Positions 37,620 to 46,988 of a stretch of DNA of 64,000 nt are shown piece after piece (within the stretch, counting starts at the first letter, position 1; every line of letters begins with the position of its first letter). Source of the stretch: Nitratireductor sp. GISD-1A_MAKvit (GTDB taxonomy: Bacteria; Pseudomonadota; Alphaproteobacteria; Rhizobiales; Rhizobiaceae). The notes below the pieces were generated by a model. That model saw only the letters and a list, made by a program, of their open reading frames with translations. It had not been told where the DNA came from and did not search any database. The position numbers and the translations under genes were made by a program. Location: the NCBI RefSeq assembly GCF_040819555.1, contig NZ_CP161920.1:137501-201500 (forward strand), given 5' to 3'.

Positions 37620-38512
37620 ACGACGGGGTGAGCCATTATTATCTCGGTGTCGATGGTGGCGGCACGGGCTGTCGAGCACGCATCGAGGATGAAACCGGCG
37701 CTGTGCTCGGGCAGGGTCTTTCGGGTCCCGCCACCACAAGGCTCGGCATTGAGGCCGCCTGGGCCTCGGTCCGCCGCGCGTTCGACGCGGCGATTGAGGA
37801 AGCGGGTTTCGGCGAGACCGAGTTCGCCCGCACTCATGCCGGAATCGGCCTCGCCGGCATGCGCCGCAAGGGCGCCATCGAGGCCTTCCAGAAACTGCCG
37901 CACCCCTTCGCCAGCATCGTCTTTGCCAGCGACAGCGACACGGCCTGTCTCGGCGCTCACTCGGGCTGCGATGGCGCCATCGCCATTGCGGGTACCGGTT
38001 CGGTGGGGCTCGGTCTTGTGGGGGGCAAAGACCTGCGCATCGGTGGCTACGGTTTCCCGATTTCCGACGAGGGTAGCGGTGCCGATATCGGCCTCAATGC
38101 CGTGCGTGCAGCACTGCAGGGCCATGACGGGCGCATTCCGCAGAGCGCGCTTTTGACCGAAGTGATGCGTCGTTTCGAGGATGACCCGGCAGAGGTTGTG
38201 GCGTGGATGGACGGGGCGAGTGCCACCGATTATGCCACCTTCGCGCCCATGGTGCTGCGCCATGCCGATCAGGGTGATGCTGCCGCACGGGGCATCGTGC
38301 AGAATGCCGCAACGCAGATCGACATGCTGGTGCGTGCGCTGTTCGATCAGGGTGCGCCGCGTGTCACGCTTCTGGGAGGGCTTTCAGGCCCTCTCGAGCC
38401 CTGGCTCTCACCCGATGTGCGCCGACGCCTGAAGCCCGCCGACGGCGATGCCGTGGACGGCGCGATCATCCTCGCGCGTCGGGCGGCGGAGGGGCGGCAA
38501 CCTGGGCTTTAA
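37616..38512 (+). CDS. BadF/BadG-type N-acetylhexosamine kinase
   Basis: A 298-residue kinase of the ASKHA fold. The phosphate-1 loop YYLGVDGGGTGCRARI, phosphate-2 region IAIAGTGSVGLG, adenosine motif LLGGLSGPL and YGFPISDEGSGADIG match the GlcNAc kinase (NagK/BcrAD_BadFG) family. It would phosphorylate GlcNAc or a related amino sugar (GlcN, ManNAc). The start overlaps murA's stop. With MurA and a MurR-type regulator it fits recovery of amino sugars into cell-wall precursors; it could also supply the ManNAc kinase step missing near the sialate lyase. Confidence 0.85.
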   Translation: MNDGVSHYYLGVDGGGTGCRARIEDETGAVLGQGLSGPATTRLGIEAAWASVRRAFDAAIEEAGFGETEFARTHAGIGLAGMRRKGAIEAFQKLPHPFASIVFASDSDTACLGAHSGCDGAIAIAGTGSVGLGLVGGKDLRIGGYGFPISDEGSGADIGLNAVRAALQGHDGRIPQSALLTEVMRRFEDDPAEVVAWMDGASATDYATFAPMVLRHADQGDAAARGIVQNAATQIDMLVRALFDQGAPRVTLLGGLSGPLEPWLSPDVRRRLKPADGDAVDGAIILARRAAEGRQPGL

Positions 38513-38553
38513 ACGCTTCGCGGAAGGGACAACTGCACTGCATCAACGCTGTG

Positions 38554-38696
38554 CGTGGTTCGACAGGCTCACCATGAGGGGAGTGGCTGGTTGCACAACC
38601 CGTCCCGGAGCCTTGCTGACACCGGGCGCCAGGCGATAGCCACCCCGCCCTGCCAAGGCATTCCCATCCCTCATGGTGAGCCTGTCGAACCACGCA
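38554..38696. repeat. Second inverted pair of 27-bp REP-like elements
   Basis: CGTGGTTCGACAGGCTCACC plus ATGAGGG at 38554-38580 is repeated in inverse orientation at 38668-38694, enclosing 87 bp. It differs from the pair at 10845-10972 by one base per arm. Here it lies between convergent genes. Confidence 0.8.
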
Positions 38697-38757
38697 CGAC
38701 GCCAATGCCAGGAGGCCACCCAGAGCCGAAATCGGCGTGTGTCGTGCCCAGAAACAA

Positions 38758-38780
38758 GGCCCGCGCACCGGGCGCGGGCC
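38758..38780 (-). terminator. Terminator after fadD
   Basis: GGCCCGCGC and GCGCGGGCC make a 9-bp stem with a 5-base loop 7 bp beyond the fadD stop. On the minus strand it is followed by TTGTTTC. Confidence 0.6.
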
Positions 38781-38787
38781 ATCTTGT

Positions 38788-40668
38788 TCAGCGCAGTTCC
38801 TTGCGCAGAATCTTGCCGACATTGGATTTCGGCAGCTCATCGCGGAACTCGACATATTTAGGCCGCTTGTAGCCGGTGAGGTTCTCCTTGCAGAACTTCT
38901 TGAGTTCCTCTTCCGTGAGATGCTCGTCCCTGCGGACCACGAAGAGCTTCGGCACCTCGCCGGAATGTTCGTCTTCAACACCGACAATGGCCGCTTCCAG
39001 CACGCCCGGGTGATTGGCGATCACGTCCTCCACCTCGTTGGGGAAGACCTTGAAGCCGGAGACGACGATCATGTCCTTCTTGCGGTCGACAATGGTGACC
39101 TGGCCATCCTCGGCCATGGTTCCCATGTCACCGGAGCGGAAGAAACCGTCCTCGGTCATCACCTTGGCGGTCTCGTCCGGGCGGTTCCAGTATCCGGCCA
39201 TGACCTGCGGGCCGCGAATGCAGATCTCGCCAACCTTCCCGAAGGGCAGGTTCTTGCCCTTGTCGTCGCGGATGACGACGTCGGTGGACGAAATCGGATA
39301 GCCGATCGTGCCGGTGAACTCCTTCGCCGCAAAGCTGTTCACCGTGGCCACGGGAGAGGTCTCCGACAGTCCATAGCCCTGTGAGATCACGCAGCCCGTC
39401 AATTTGTGCCAGCGCTCGGCAACCGCGCGCTGCACCGCCATGCCGCCGCCGAAGGTGACAAGCAGGCTCTTGAATGGAAGCTTGCAGAAATCCTCATTGT
39501 TCAGGAGTGCGTTGAACAGCGTGTTGAGCCCCGGGAAAATGTGGAAATCGTATTTCTGAAGCTCTTTCACGAAGGCGGGAATGTCGCGCGGATTGGGGAT
39601 CAGCACATTGTTGCCGCCAAGCTTCATGCCCATCAGCGCGTTCACCGTGAGCGCGTAGATGTGGTAGAGCGGCAGGGCGCAGATCAAGACGGGCGCTTCG
39701 GGTTTCGGCTTTCCGATATAGGCGCTGCGGAACCACAGTTCGTTCTGGATCACATTGGCCAGAACATTGCTGTGGGTGAGCGTTGCCCCCTTGGAAACGC
39801 CGGTGGTGCCGCCCGTATATTGCAGGAAGGCATTGTCGGACAGGGCAACCTCTGCCGGTCTGAAGCCACTGGAAGCGCCCCTCCCGACCGCCTCCTTGAA
39901 GGAAACGTGGCCCGGAAGCGACCAGGCCGGTACCATTTTCTTTACGCGCCGCACGACGAAATTGACGATATGCCCCTTGAGCCCCAAAAGCTCGCCCATC
40001 GACGCAACGACCACGTGTTTGACAGAGGTTTTCGCAACGATCGCTTCCAGCGTGTTGGCGAAGTTCTCCAGAATGACAATGGCTTCCGCGCCGGCATCGT
40101 TGAGCTGGTGCTCAAGCTCGCGCGGCGTGTAGAGCGGATTGACATTGACCACCACATAGCCGGCGCGCAGAACCGCCATCATGGCGACGGGATATTGCAG
40201 CACATTAGGCATCATCAGTGCGACGCGTGCACCGCGCTCAAGCCCGAGCGTTTGCAGATAGCCCGCGAAGTGCCGCGACATCTCCTCAAGGTCGCTGTAG
40301 CTGAGCGACTTGCCCATGCAGGTGAAGGCCGGGCGGTCCCCAAAGGTCTTGCAGGCATCCACGAGCAGTTCGCCAAGCGAATTGTTCGGGAAGTCTCCCA
40401 TCTCGGCGGGGATACCCTCGGGGTAATGCTCCACCCACGGGCGGGCGATCTTGGCCTTGCGGGATGCAGTGGTTTTTTTCGGCGCACTCTTGCGGGCAGA
40501 GGCGGTGGATTTTCCGGCCGTTTTCGCGGAAGGTTCCTTCGAGGCCGCCTTTGCCGATCCGGTTGCCGACGCCGCTTTCGTGGCCGTCGATTTTCCGCGC
40601 GTTGCGCCCTTTGCGGCGCGCGCGGTCTTCTCCTCACCCTTGGCGGGCGTCCTTGCGCTTTTTGCCAA
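38788..40668 (-). CDS. fadD: Long-chain acyl-CoA ligase with Ala/Lys-rich N-terminal tail
   Basis: A 626-residue AMP-forming fatty acyl-CoA synthetase that activates fatty acids for beta-oxidation. The AMP/ATP signature YTGGTTGVSKGATLTH, the GYGLSETSP motif and the C-terminal FRSGDMGTM/VVSGFKVFPNEVED and KSNVGKILRKEL are present. Ordinary FadD starts near WVEHYP (residue ~78). Here ~73 residues precede it, almost all Ala, Lys, Ser, Thr, Arg and Gly, like histone H1, AlgP or the PhaF tail. The start chosen is TTG at 40668 with GGGAGGAG 5 nt upstream, which includes this tail. A perfect palindrome at 40704-40717 lies just upstream. Confidence 0.93.
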   Translation of the reverse strand: MAKSARTPAKGEEKTARAAKGATRGKSTATKAASATGSAKAASKEPSAKTAGKSTASARKSAPKKTTASRKAKIARPWVEHYPEGIPAEMGDFPNNSLGELLVDACKTFGDRPAFTCMGKSLSYSDLEEMSRHFAGYLQTLGLERGARVALMMPNVLQYPVAMMAVLRAGYVVVNVNPLYTPRELEHQLNDAGAEAIVILENFANTLEAIVAKTSVKHVVVASMGELLGLKGHIVNFVVRRVKKMVPAWSLPGHVSFKEAVGRGASSGFRPAEVALSDNAFLQYTGGTTGVSKGATLTHSNVLANVIQNELWFRSAYIGKPKPEAPVLICALPLYHIYALTVNALMGMKLGGNNVLIPNPRDIPAFVKELQKYDFHIFPGLNTLFNALLNNEDFCKLPFKSLLVTFGGGMAVQRAVAERWHKLTGCVISQGYGLSETSPVATVNSFAAKEFTGTIGYPISSTDVVIRDDKGKNLPFGKVGEICIRGPQVMAGYWNRPDETAKVMTEDGFFRSGDMGTMAEDGQVTIVDRKKDMIVVSGFKVFPNEVEDVIANHPGVLEAAIVGVEDEHSGEVPKLFVVRRDEHLTEEELKKFCKENLTGYKRPKYVEFRDELPKSNVGKILRKELR

Positions 40669-40703
40669 CTGCTCCTCCCAGATAGAAAAACCGAATATAA
40701 CGT

Positions 40704-40717
40704 TTACGTTCACGTAA
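40704..40717. promoter_or_regulatory. Palindromic operator candidate upstream of fadD
   Basis: TTACGTTCACGTAA is a perfect 6+2+6 palindrome 35 bp before the fadD start. Sites of the type TTACGTnnACGTAA are bound by MerR/TetR regulators of fatty-acid or branched-chain amino-acid breakdown in proteobacteria (from memory). The cognate regulator is not in the window. Confidence 0.5.
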
Positions 40718-40874
40718 TACCAGACGCAACACAATCCGTCACAAGACGATTGGGCAAGTGTGCGGCATCACAACGACCTCTCCCACAAAAAAGCGAGTGT
40801 ATGACCTCACACCGGCGGTTCACAAGTGCGTTTACGCGCCGGGACCGGTGCGATCGCACCGGTTTTCCAATTGC

Positions 40875-41426
40875 TCACTGGCCGTAGCCTTCATGTTCTT
40901 TCAGGAAGGCCAGTTCTTCTGGCCCGCTCTCGCGACCAAGCACGCGGTTGCGATGAGGGAAACGTCCGAACCGAGCCACTATATCCCGGTGTTCGATTGC
41001 AAATTTCAGCGCCTCTTCCTGGCCGAGCGACTTGAACAGCATGACGGCGCGCTCCTGATCGGCGAGCACTTCCGAATGCATATAGGGCATATAGAGGAAC
41101 TGCCGCTCGCGAATGCTCATGTCTTCGTCCAGCCCCTTTTCGATCGCTTCGCCAGCAACGCTCAGGGCCAGCTCATCGGAAGCAAAGGCGGCAGGCTTGC
41201 GACGGTGGATGTTGCGCGGAAACTGATCGAGCACGATGACGGCCGCGAGCGCTGCCCTGGCATCGGAGAACACATTCTGCGGAAGCGCCTGCAGGAAACG
41301 CTCGTGAAGAGCGCCAAAACGTTCACGGATCAGGGCATCGGTCTTCTCACTGACGGTGAACCAGTCCTTCGGCGTCAGCGTCTCGAACCAGAAGTTCAGC
41401 ACTTCCTGAACCCAGTTGTCGTTCAT
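40875..41426 (-). CDS. DUF924 family protein
   Basis: A 183-residue protein of the DUF924 (TPR-like) family, recognisable by VLNFWF near the start and VIVLDQFPRNIHR and FLYMPYMHSE later. Its function is not established. The ATG at 41426 has GGAG 7 nt upstream. It lies 206 bp upstream of fadD on the same strand, and its promoter faces the second Dpp operon. Confidence 0.88.
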   Translation of the reverse strand: MNDNWVQEVLNFWFETLTPKDWFTVSEKTDALIRERFGALHERFLQALPQNVFSDARAALAAVIVLDQFPRNIHRRKPAAFASDELALSVAGEAIEKGLDEDMSIRERQFLYMPYMHSEVLADQERAVMLFKSLGQEEALKFAIEHRDIVARFGRFPHRNRVLGRESGPEELAFLKEHEGYGQ

Positions 41427-41654
41427 ACCCAATCTCCTCGAAACAATTATGATTGCCGTTGATATGGTTCCTCAACGGATCAAACTACAAGGGTGCTGAT
41501 GGTGTTTTATTGCAGGCAAAGCACCCAACTCGACAAATAATTGCATTTGCGGCGTCAAAGTGATCGAGGGTGTTCCCACGCAATTCGATCTTTGCTTATA
41601 TGCCAGCTTCCAGGGCTTCGCGAGTAAGCCCATGCGAGAATCAGGGAGACCTCA

Positions 41655-43250
41655 ATGAAAAGCAAACTGACCTTTGCGGCAGCACTGCTGGCCGCCACGG
41701 TGCTGAGCGGTGCGGCGGGCGCCAAGACGCTTGTCTATTGCTCGGAAGGAAGCCCGGAAGGCTTCGATCCGGCGCTCTACACCGCAGGCACCACGTTCGA
41801 CGCATCGTCCAAGCCGATCTACAACCGTCTCGTCCAGTTCGAACCGGGCACCACGAAGACCGTGCCGGGCCTGGCGGAGAGCTGGGAGATCTCTGACGAT
41901 GGTCTTGAGGTTACCTTCAAGCTGCGTGAGGGCGTGAAGTTCCACACCACGGACTTTTTCACGCCGAGCCGTGACTTCAACGCAGACGACGTGTTGTTCT
42001 CCTTCAACCGTCAGCTCCAGAAAGAGCATCCTTTCCACGCTTATGTGGAAGGCGCTTCCTGGGAGTACTTCAACGGCATGTCGATGCCGGATCTCGTGAA
42101 GTCCATCGAGAAGGTGGACGATTACACGGTGAAGTTCGTGCTGAACCGTCCGGAAGCGCCGTTCATCGCCAATCTGGCCATGGACTTCGCCTCCATCTTC
42201 TCGAAGGAATATGCCGACAAGCTGGCCGAGGGCGGCAATCTCTCGGACCTGAACCAGAAGCCGGTCGGCACTGGTCCTTTCCAGTTTGTGGCTTACCAGC
42301 CTGATGCCGTGATCCGCTACAAGGCGCATCCGGACTACTGGAACGGCAAGCAGCCGATCGACGACCTGGTGTTCTCCATCACCACCGACGCCTCGGTGCG
42401 CCAGCAGAAGCTGATCGCCGGCGAATGCCACGTCATGCCGTATCCGAACCCGGCCGATATCGAGAGCCTGAAGTCCAATGAGGCTCTGAAGGTCGACGAG
42501 CAGGAAGGCCTGAATGTCGGGTACCTCGCCTACAACACCAAGGTTGCGCCCTTCGACAATGCGAAGGTTCGCAAGGCGCTGAACATGGCGATCAACAAGG
42601 AAGCCATTCTGGACGCCGTGTTCCAGGGCGCAGGCCAGGCAGCCAAGAACCCGATCCCGCCAACAATGTGGTCGTATAACGACGCGGTCGAGGATGATGC
42701 CTACGATCCGGAAGCAGCCAAGAAGGTGCTTGAGGAAGAGGGCGTTTCCGACCTCTCCATGAAGATCTGGGCGATGCCGGTTCAGCGTCCCTACAACCCG
42801 AATGCGCGCCGCATGGCCGAGCTGATCCAGGAGGATTTCTCCAATGTCGGCGTTGACGTCGAGATCGTCTCCTACGAATGGGGCGAGTATCTCGAGCGCT
42901 CCAAGGATGAAGACCGTGACGGTGCCGTGCTGCTTGGCTGGACCGGTGACAATGGCGATCCGGACAATTTCCTCGCCGTTCTGCTGGGTTGCGACGGTGT
43001 CGGTGGCTCCAACCGCGCCCAGTGGTGCAATGAGGAGTTCGACGGCCTGATCCAGAAAGCCAAGACGCTGACGTCTCAGGAAGAGCGCGCGAAGCTCTAC
43101 GAAGAGGCTCAGGTGGTGTTCAAGCGTGAAGCCCCGTGGGCAACCATCGCTCACTCGGTCGTCCACATGCCGATGCGCAAGGAAGTGACCGGCTACAAGA
43201 TGGACCCGCTTGGCGGTCACGCCTTCGAAGGCGTCGACCTCGCTGAATAG
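41655..43250 (+). CDS. dppA: Dipeptide ABC transporter substrate-binding protein (DppA)
   Basis: A 531-residue periplasmic binding protein of SBP family 5. Signal peptide ~1-23 (MKSKLTFAAALLAATVLSGAAGA). The mature part begins KTLVYCSEGSPEGFDPALYTAGTTFDA, very close to DppA, with IKSIEKVDDYTVKFVLNRPEAPF-like and GTGPFQFVAYQPDAVIRYK segments and paired cysteines near 255 and 456-462. GGGAGACC precedes the ATG. It heads dppABCDF, all on the plus strand. Role: capture of dipeptides (haem and 5-aminolevulinate are other DppA ligands in relatives). Confidence 0.93.
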   Translation: MKSKLTFAAALLAATVLSGAAGAKTLVYCSEGSPEGFDPALYTAGTTFDASSKPIYNRLVQFEPGTTKTVPGLAESWEISDDGLEVTFKLREGVKFHTTDFFTPSRDFNADDVLFSFNRQLQKEHPFHAYVEGASWEYFNGMSMPDLVKSIEKVDDYTVKFVLNRPEAPFIANLAMDFASIFSKEYADKLAEGGNLSDLNQKPVGTGPFQFVAYQPDAVIRYKAHPDYWNGKQPIDDLVFSITTDASVRQQKLIAGECHVMPYPNPADIESLKSNEALKVDEQEGLNVGYLAYNTKVAPFDNAKVRKALNMAINKEAILDAVFQGAGQAAKNPIPPTMWSYNDAVEDDAYDPEAAKKVLEEEGVSDLSMKIWAMPVQRPYNPNARRMAELIQEDFSNVGVDVEIVSYEWGEYLERSKDEDRDGAVLLGWTGDNGDPDNFLAVLLGCDGVGGSNRAQWCNEEFDGLIQKAKTLTSQEERAKLYEEAQVVFKREAPWATIAHSVVHMPMRKEVTGYKMDPLGGHAFEGVDLAE

Positions 43251-43309
43251 GCCCCTTCACCAGAAACAGGAACCGGCGGCAGCGCGAGCTGTCGCCGGTC
43301 GTGTATTAG

Positions 43310-44315
43310 ATGCTCCGTTTCTTTCTCTCCAGGCTGGCGCTGTTGATCCCCACCTTCATCGGGGTGTCCATCGTGGCCTTTTCCTTCATTCGCCTCCTGC
43401 CCGGCGATCCGATCATGCTTCTGGCCGGCGAACGCGGCATGAGCGAGGAGCGCTACCAGCAGCTCCAGGCGCTTTACGGCTTCGATCAGCCTCTGTTCGT
43501 TCAGTATTTCAACTACATGACGGACCTGCTGCAGGGTGATTTCGGCACCTCCATCGTCACCAAACGGCCCGTGCTGCAGGAGTTTCTGACCCTGTTCCCG
43601 GCGACGATCGAGCTCTCGCTGTGCGCGATCATCGTGGCGGTTGCCATTGGCGTTCCGCTCGGTGTGATCGCGGCGGTCCGGCGCGGTTCGTGGCTTGATC
43701 AAACGGTGATGGGGGCGGCCCCTTGTCGGCTATTCCATGCCGATTTTCTGGTGGGGCCTGCTTTTGATCATCTTCTTCTCCGGCATTCTTGGCTGGACAC
43801 CGGTTTCGGGCCGCATCTCGCTGCTCTATTTCTTTCCGCAGGTCACCGGCTTCATGCTGATCGACAGTCTTCTGTCGGGACAGGCGGGCGCGTTCAGATC
43901 TGCGCTGTCGCATCTCATTCTGCCGACCATCGTGCTGGCCACGATCCCGCTTGCGGTGATCGCCCGTCAGACGCGCTCGGCCATGCTGGAAGTGCTGGGC
44001 GAAGACTATGTGCGCACGGCGCGCTCGAAGGGCCTGCCGCCGCGCCGGGTGATCGGCCTGCATGCGCTGCGCAACGCGCTCATCCCCGTGGTGACCACGA
44101 TCGGTCTGCAGGTGGGTGTGCTTCTGGCCGGCGCGATCCTCACCGAAACGATCTTCTCCTGGCCGGGCATCGGCAAGTGGATGGTCGATAGCGTATTCAA
44201 ACGCGATTATGCCGTGGTGCAGGGCGGGCTTCTGCTCATTGCCGCCATCATCATGATCGTGAACCTGATCGTGGATGTTCTCTACGGTCTGATCAATCCG
44301 AGAATCAGGCACTGA
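43310..44315 (+). CDS. dppB: Dipeptide ABC transporter permease DppB, frameshifted as given
   Basis: An inner-membrane permease. The first part (MLRFFLSRLALLIPTFIGVS to DQTVMGAA) runs out of frame, while the second part resumes as LVGYSMPIFWWGLLLIIFFS in another frame and ends with DVLYGLINPRIRH. Removing one C of GGCCCC at 43717-43722 gives a continuous 334-residue DppB with the EAA loop YVRTARSKGLPPRRVIGLHALRN. It is 59 bp after dppA and 2 bp before dppC. All motifs are intact, which argues against an old pseudogene. Confidence 0.9.
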
Positions 44316-44317
44316 CC

Positions 44318-45253
44318 ATGAGCTCGACAAACACAAAAGATCCGAATGCCGCCGTCGGTCTCGAAGGCGGCACGGTCATCGCGGTCACGCGGCGCGCCCG
44401 CCTTGCGGAGTTCTGGTATTATTTCAGCCAGAACCGTGGCGCCGTTATCGGCCTTTACGTTTTCATCGCCATCGTGATCATCGCGCTTCTTGCGCCGGTG
44501 ATTGCGCCGCACAGCCCGAGCATGCAGAACCGCGGCTCCTTCCTTCTGCCCCCGGTCTGGCAGGAAGGCGGAAGCTGGTCGTTCATTCTCGGTACGGATG
44601 CCGTGGGTCGCGACCTGCTCTCACGCCTGATCTATGGCGCCCGCTTCTCGCTTTTCATCGGCCTTGTGGTGGTTTCGGTGGCCGTTTCGGTGGGCATCCT
44701 GATTGGGCTGATCGCAGGCTATTTCCGCGGTGCGATCGACACGGTCATCATGCGCGTGATGGACATCATCCTCGCCTTTCCGTCGCTGCTTCTGGCGCTG
44801 GTTCTGGTTGCCATTCTGGGGCCGGGCCTCGTCAACGCGATGATCGCCATCGCGCTGGTACAGCAACCGCACTATGTGCGTCTCACCCGCGCGGCGGTGA
44901 TGTCGGAGAAGGGGCGTGACTATGTGACGGCGGCGCGCGTTGCCGGGGCGAGCAACATCAGGCTGATGTTCAAGACCATCCTACCGAACTGCACTGCGCC
45001 ATTGATCGTGCAGGCAGCACTCTCCTTCTCGACCGCGATCCTCGATGCGGCCGCGCTCGGCTTTCTCGGCATGGGCGCACAGCCGCCCACACCCGAATGG
45101 GGGACGATGCTCGCGGAAGCACGCGAGTTCATCCTGCGTGCCTGGTGGGTCGTCACCTTCCCCGGACTTGCCATCCTGATCACCGTTCTGGCCATCAACC
45201 TGATGGGTGACGGTCTTCGTGATGCGCTCGATCCCAAGCTGAAGAGGTCGTGA
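44318..45253 (+). CDS. dppC: Dipeptide ABC transporter permease DppC
   Basis: A 311-residue permease with a ~40-residue cytoplasmic N-terminus, the first membrane segment, then FILGTDAVGRDLLSRLIYGAR, the DppC/OppC hallmark, and the EAA loop DYVTAARVAGASNIRLMFKTILPN. It follows dppB by 2 bp and precedes dppD by 1 bp, so translation is coupled. Confidence 0.94.
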   Translation: MSSTNTKDPNAAVGLEGGTVIAVTRRARLAEFWYYFSQNRGAVIGLYVFIAIVIIALLAPVIAPHSPSMQNRGSFLLPPVWQEGGSWSFILGTDAVGRDLLSRLIYGARFSLFIGLVVVSVAVSVGILIGLIAGYFRGAIDTVIMRVMDIILAFPSLLLALVLVAILGPGLVNAMIAIALVQQPHYVRLTRAAVMSEKGRDYVTAARVAGASNIRLMFKTILPNCTAPLIVQAALSFSTAILDAAALGFLGMGAQPPTPEWGTMLAEAREFILRAWWVVTFPGLAILITVLAINLMGDGLRDALDPKLKRS

Positions 45254-45254
45254 C

Positions 45255-46115
45255 ATGAGTGAAGCTCTTCTCGACATCCGCAATCTGAGCGTCGAATTCG
45301 ATACGGCGGGCGGCACTCTGCGCGCGGTGGATGGCGTTTCGCTGTCCGTCGAAGCGCGCGAAGTGCTGGCCATTGTCGGCGAATCGGGCTCGGGAAAATC
45401 CGTGTCGATGCTGGCGGTGATGGGGCTTCTGCCCTGGACCGCCAAGGTCACGGCGGACGCCATGACCTTTCAGGGCCGCGACATTCTCAACCTGTCGCCA
45501 TCGGATCGGCGCAAGATCGTGGGCAAGGACATTGCCATGATCTTCCAGGAGCCGATCGCAAGCCTCAACCCGTGTTTCACGGTCGGCTTCCAGATCGACG
45601 AGACGCTGAAGATGCACACCGATCTCTCGGCGCGCCAGAGGCGCGACCGGACGGTGGAACTTTTCGAAGCGGTGGGCCTGCCCAACGCATCCGACCGGGT
45701 GAGTGCCTACCCGCACCAGATGTCGGGTGGCCAGTGCCAGCGCGTGATGATCGCCATGGCCATTGCCTGCAACCCCAAGCTCCTGATCGCCGACGAGCCG
45801 ACCACCGCGCTCGACGTGACGATCCAGAAGCAGATTCTCGATCTTCTGGTGTCGATCCAGGCGGAGAAAAACATGGGCATGATCATGATCACTCATGACA
45901 TGGGTGTGGTGGCGGAAACGGCCGACCGTGTGATCGTGCAGTACAAGGGCAGGAAGATGGAGGAAGCCGACGTGCTTTCGCTCTTCGAAAAGCCCCAGCA
46001 CCCCTACACCAAGGCACTGCTTTCGGCCCTGCCGGAGAACGCGACGGGCGACCGCCTGCCGACCGTCTCCGACTTCGTGTTCGATGAAGCGCCACAGACG
46101 GGAGCCCGCCCATGA
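45255..46115 (+). CDS. dppD: Dipeptide ABC transporter ATPase DppD
   Basis: A 286-residue ABC ATPase. Walker A GESGSGKS at 42-49, Q-loop MIFQEP, signature [12 protein letters not shown], Walker [10 protein letters not shown]-loop MITHDMG and the oligopeptide C-terminal region [13 protein letters not shown] are all visible. The stop overlaps the dppF start as ATGA. Confidence 0.94.
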   Translation: MSEALLDIRNLSVEFDTAGGTLRAVDGVSLSVEAREVLAIVGESGSGKSVSMLAVMGLLPWTAKVTADAMTFQGRDILNLSPSDRRKIVGKDIAMIFQEPIASLNPCFTVGFQIDETLKMHTDLSARQRRDRTVELFEAVGLPNASDRVSAYPHQMSGGQCQRVMIAMAIACNPKLLIADEPTTALDVTIQKQILDLLVSIQAEKNMGMIMITHDMGVVAETADRVIVQYKGRKMEEADVLSLFEKPQHPYTKALLSALPENATGDRLPTVSDFVFDEAPQTGARP

Positions 46116-46939
46116 GCGAGATCGTCCTGGAAACGCGCGGCATCACGCGCGACTATCACATCGGCGGCGGCTTTTTCGGCAAGGGCCGCACCATCAATGC
46201 GCTGAAAGGCATCGACCTGAAGGTCGAGAAGGGCAAGACGCTGGCCATTGTCGGCGAGTCAGGCTGCGGGAAATCCACTCTTGCCCGGATCATGACGATG
46301 ATCGATGCGCCGACCTCGGGCGAGCTTCTCATCGACGGAAAGCCGGTGGAGATCAGCAAGAAAGGGGTGGGCTCCGAAATGCGCCGCAAGGTGCAGATCA
46401 TCTTCCAGAACCCCTATGGCTCGCTGAACCCGCGCCAGAAGATCGGCGATGTGCTCATGGAGCCGCTGATCATCAACGAGAACGTGCCCGTGAAGGAGCG
46501 GCGTGAACGCGCCATGGAGATGCTTTTGAAGGTTGGTCTGCAGGCCGAGCACTTCAATCGCTATCCGCACATGTTCTCCGGCGGACAGCGCCAGCGCATC
46601 GCCATCGCGCGCGCGCTGATGCTAAGACCGCGCCTGCTGGTGCTGGACGAACCGGTTTCCGCGCTCGATCTTTCCGTGCAGGCGCAGGTGTTGAACCTGC
46701 TGGCGGATCTGCAGGAGGAGTTCGGCCTAACCTATGTCTTCATCAGCCACGATCTTTCGGTGGTGCGCTATATCGCCGACGAGGTGATGGTGATGTATTT
46801 CGGTGAAGCGGTGGAGTACGGCACCCGCGATGCGGTGTTCACCAACCCGCAGCACGAGTACACACAAACACTCTTTGCAGCCACGCCGCGCGCCGATGTG
46901 GAAAGCATCAGGAAGCGGCTGGCGGAGAAGGCTGCGTAA
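46112..46939 (+). CDS. dppF: Dipeptide ABC transporter ATPase DppF
   Basis: A 275-residue ABC ATPase that pairs with DppD. Walker A GESGCGKS at 48-55, QIIFQNPYGSLNPRQ, signature [12 protein letters not shown], Walker B LLVLDEPVSALD and FISHDLSVV are present. It is the last gene of the operon; a large tandem repeat array starts 49 bp downstream. Confidence 0.94.
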   Translation: MSEIVLETRGITRDYHIGGGFFGKGRTINALKGIDLKVEKGKTLAIVGESGCGKSTLARIMTMIDAPTSGELLIDGKPVEISKKGVGSEMRRKVQIIFQNPYGSLNPRQKIGDVLMEPLIINENVPVKERRERAMEMLLKVGLQAEHFNRYPHMFSGGQRQRIAIARALMLRPRLLVLDEPVSALDLSVQAQVLNLLADLQEEFGLTYVFISHDLSVVRYIADEVMVMYFGEAVEYGTRDAVFTNPQHEYTQTLFAATPRADVESIRKRLAEKAA

Positions 46940-46988
46940 AGCCGCGATCTGGCGCGACATCCGTGCCGCGCAGAAAGTGATGCAGCAT

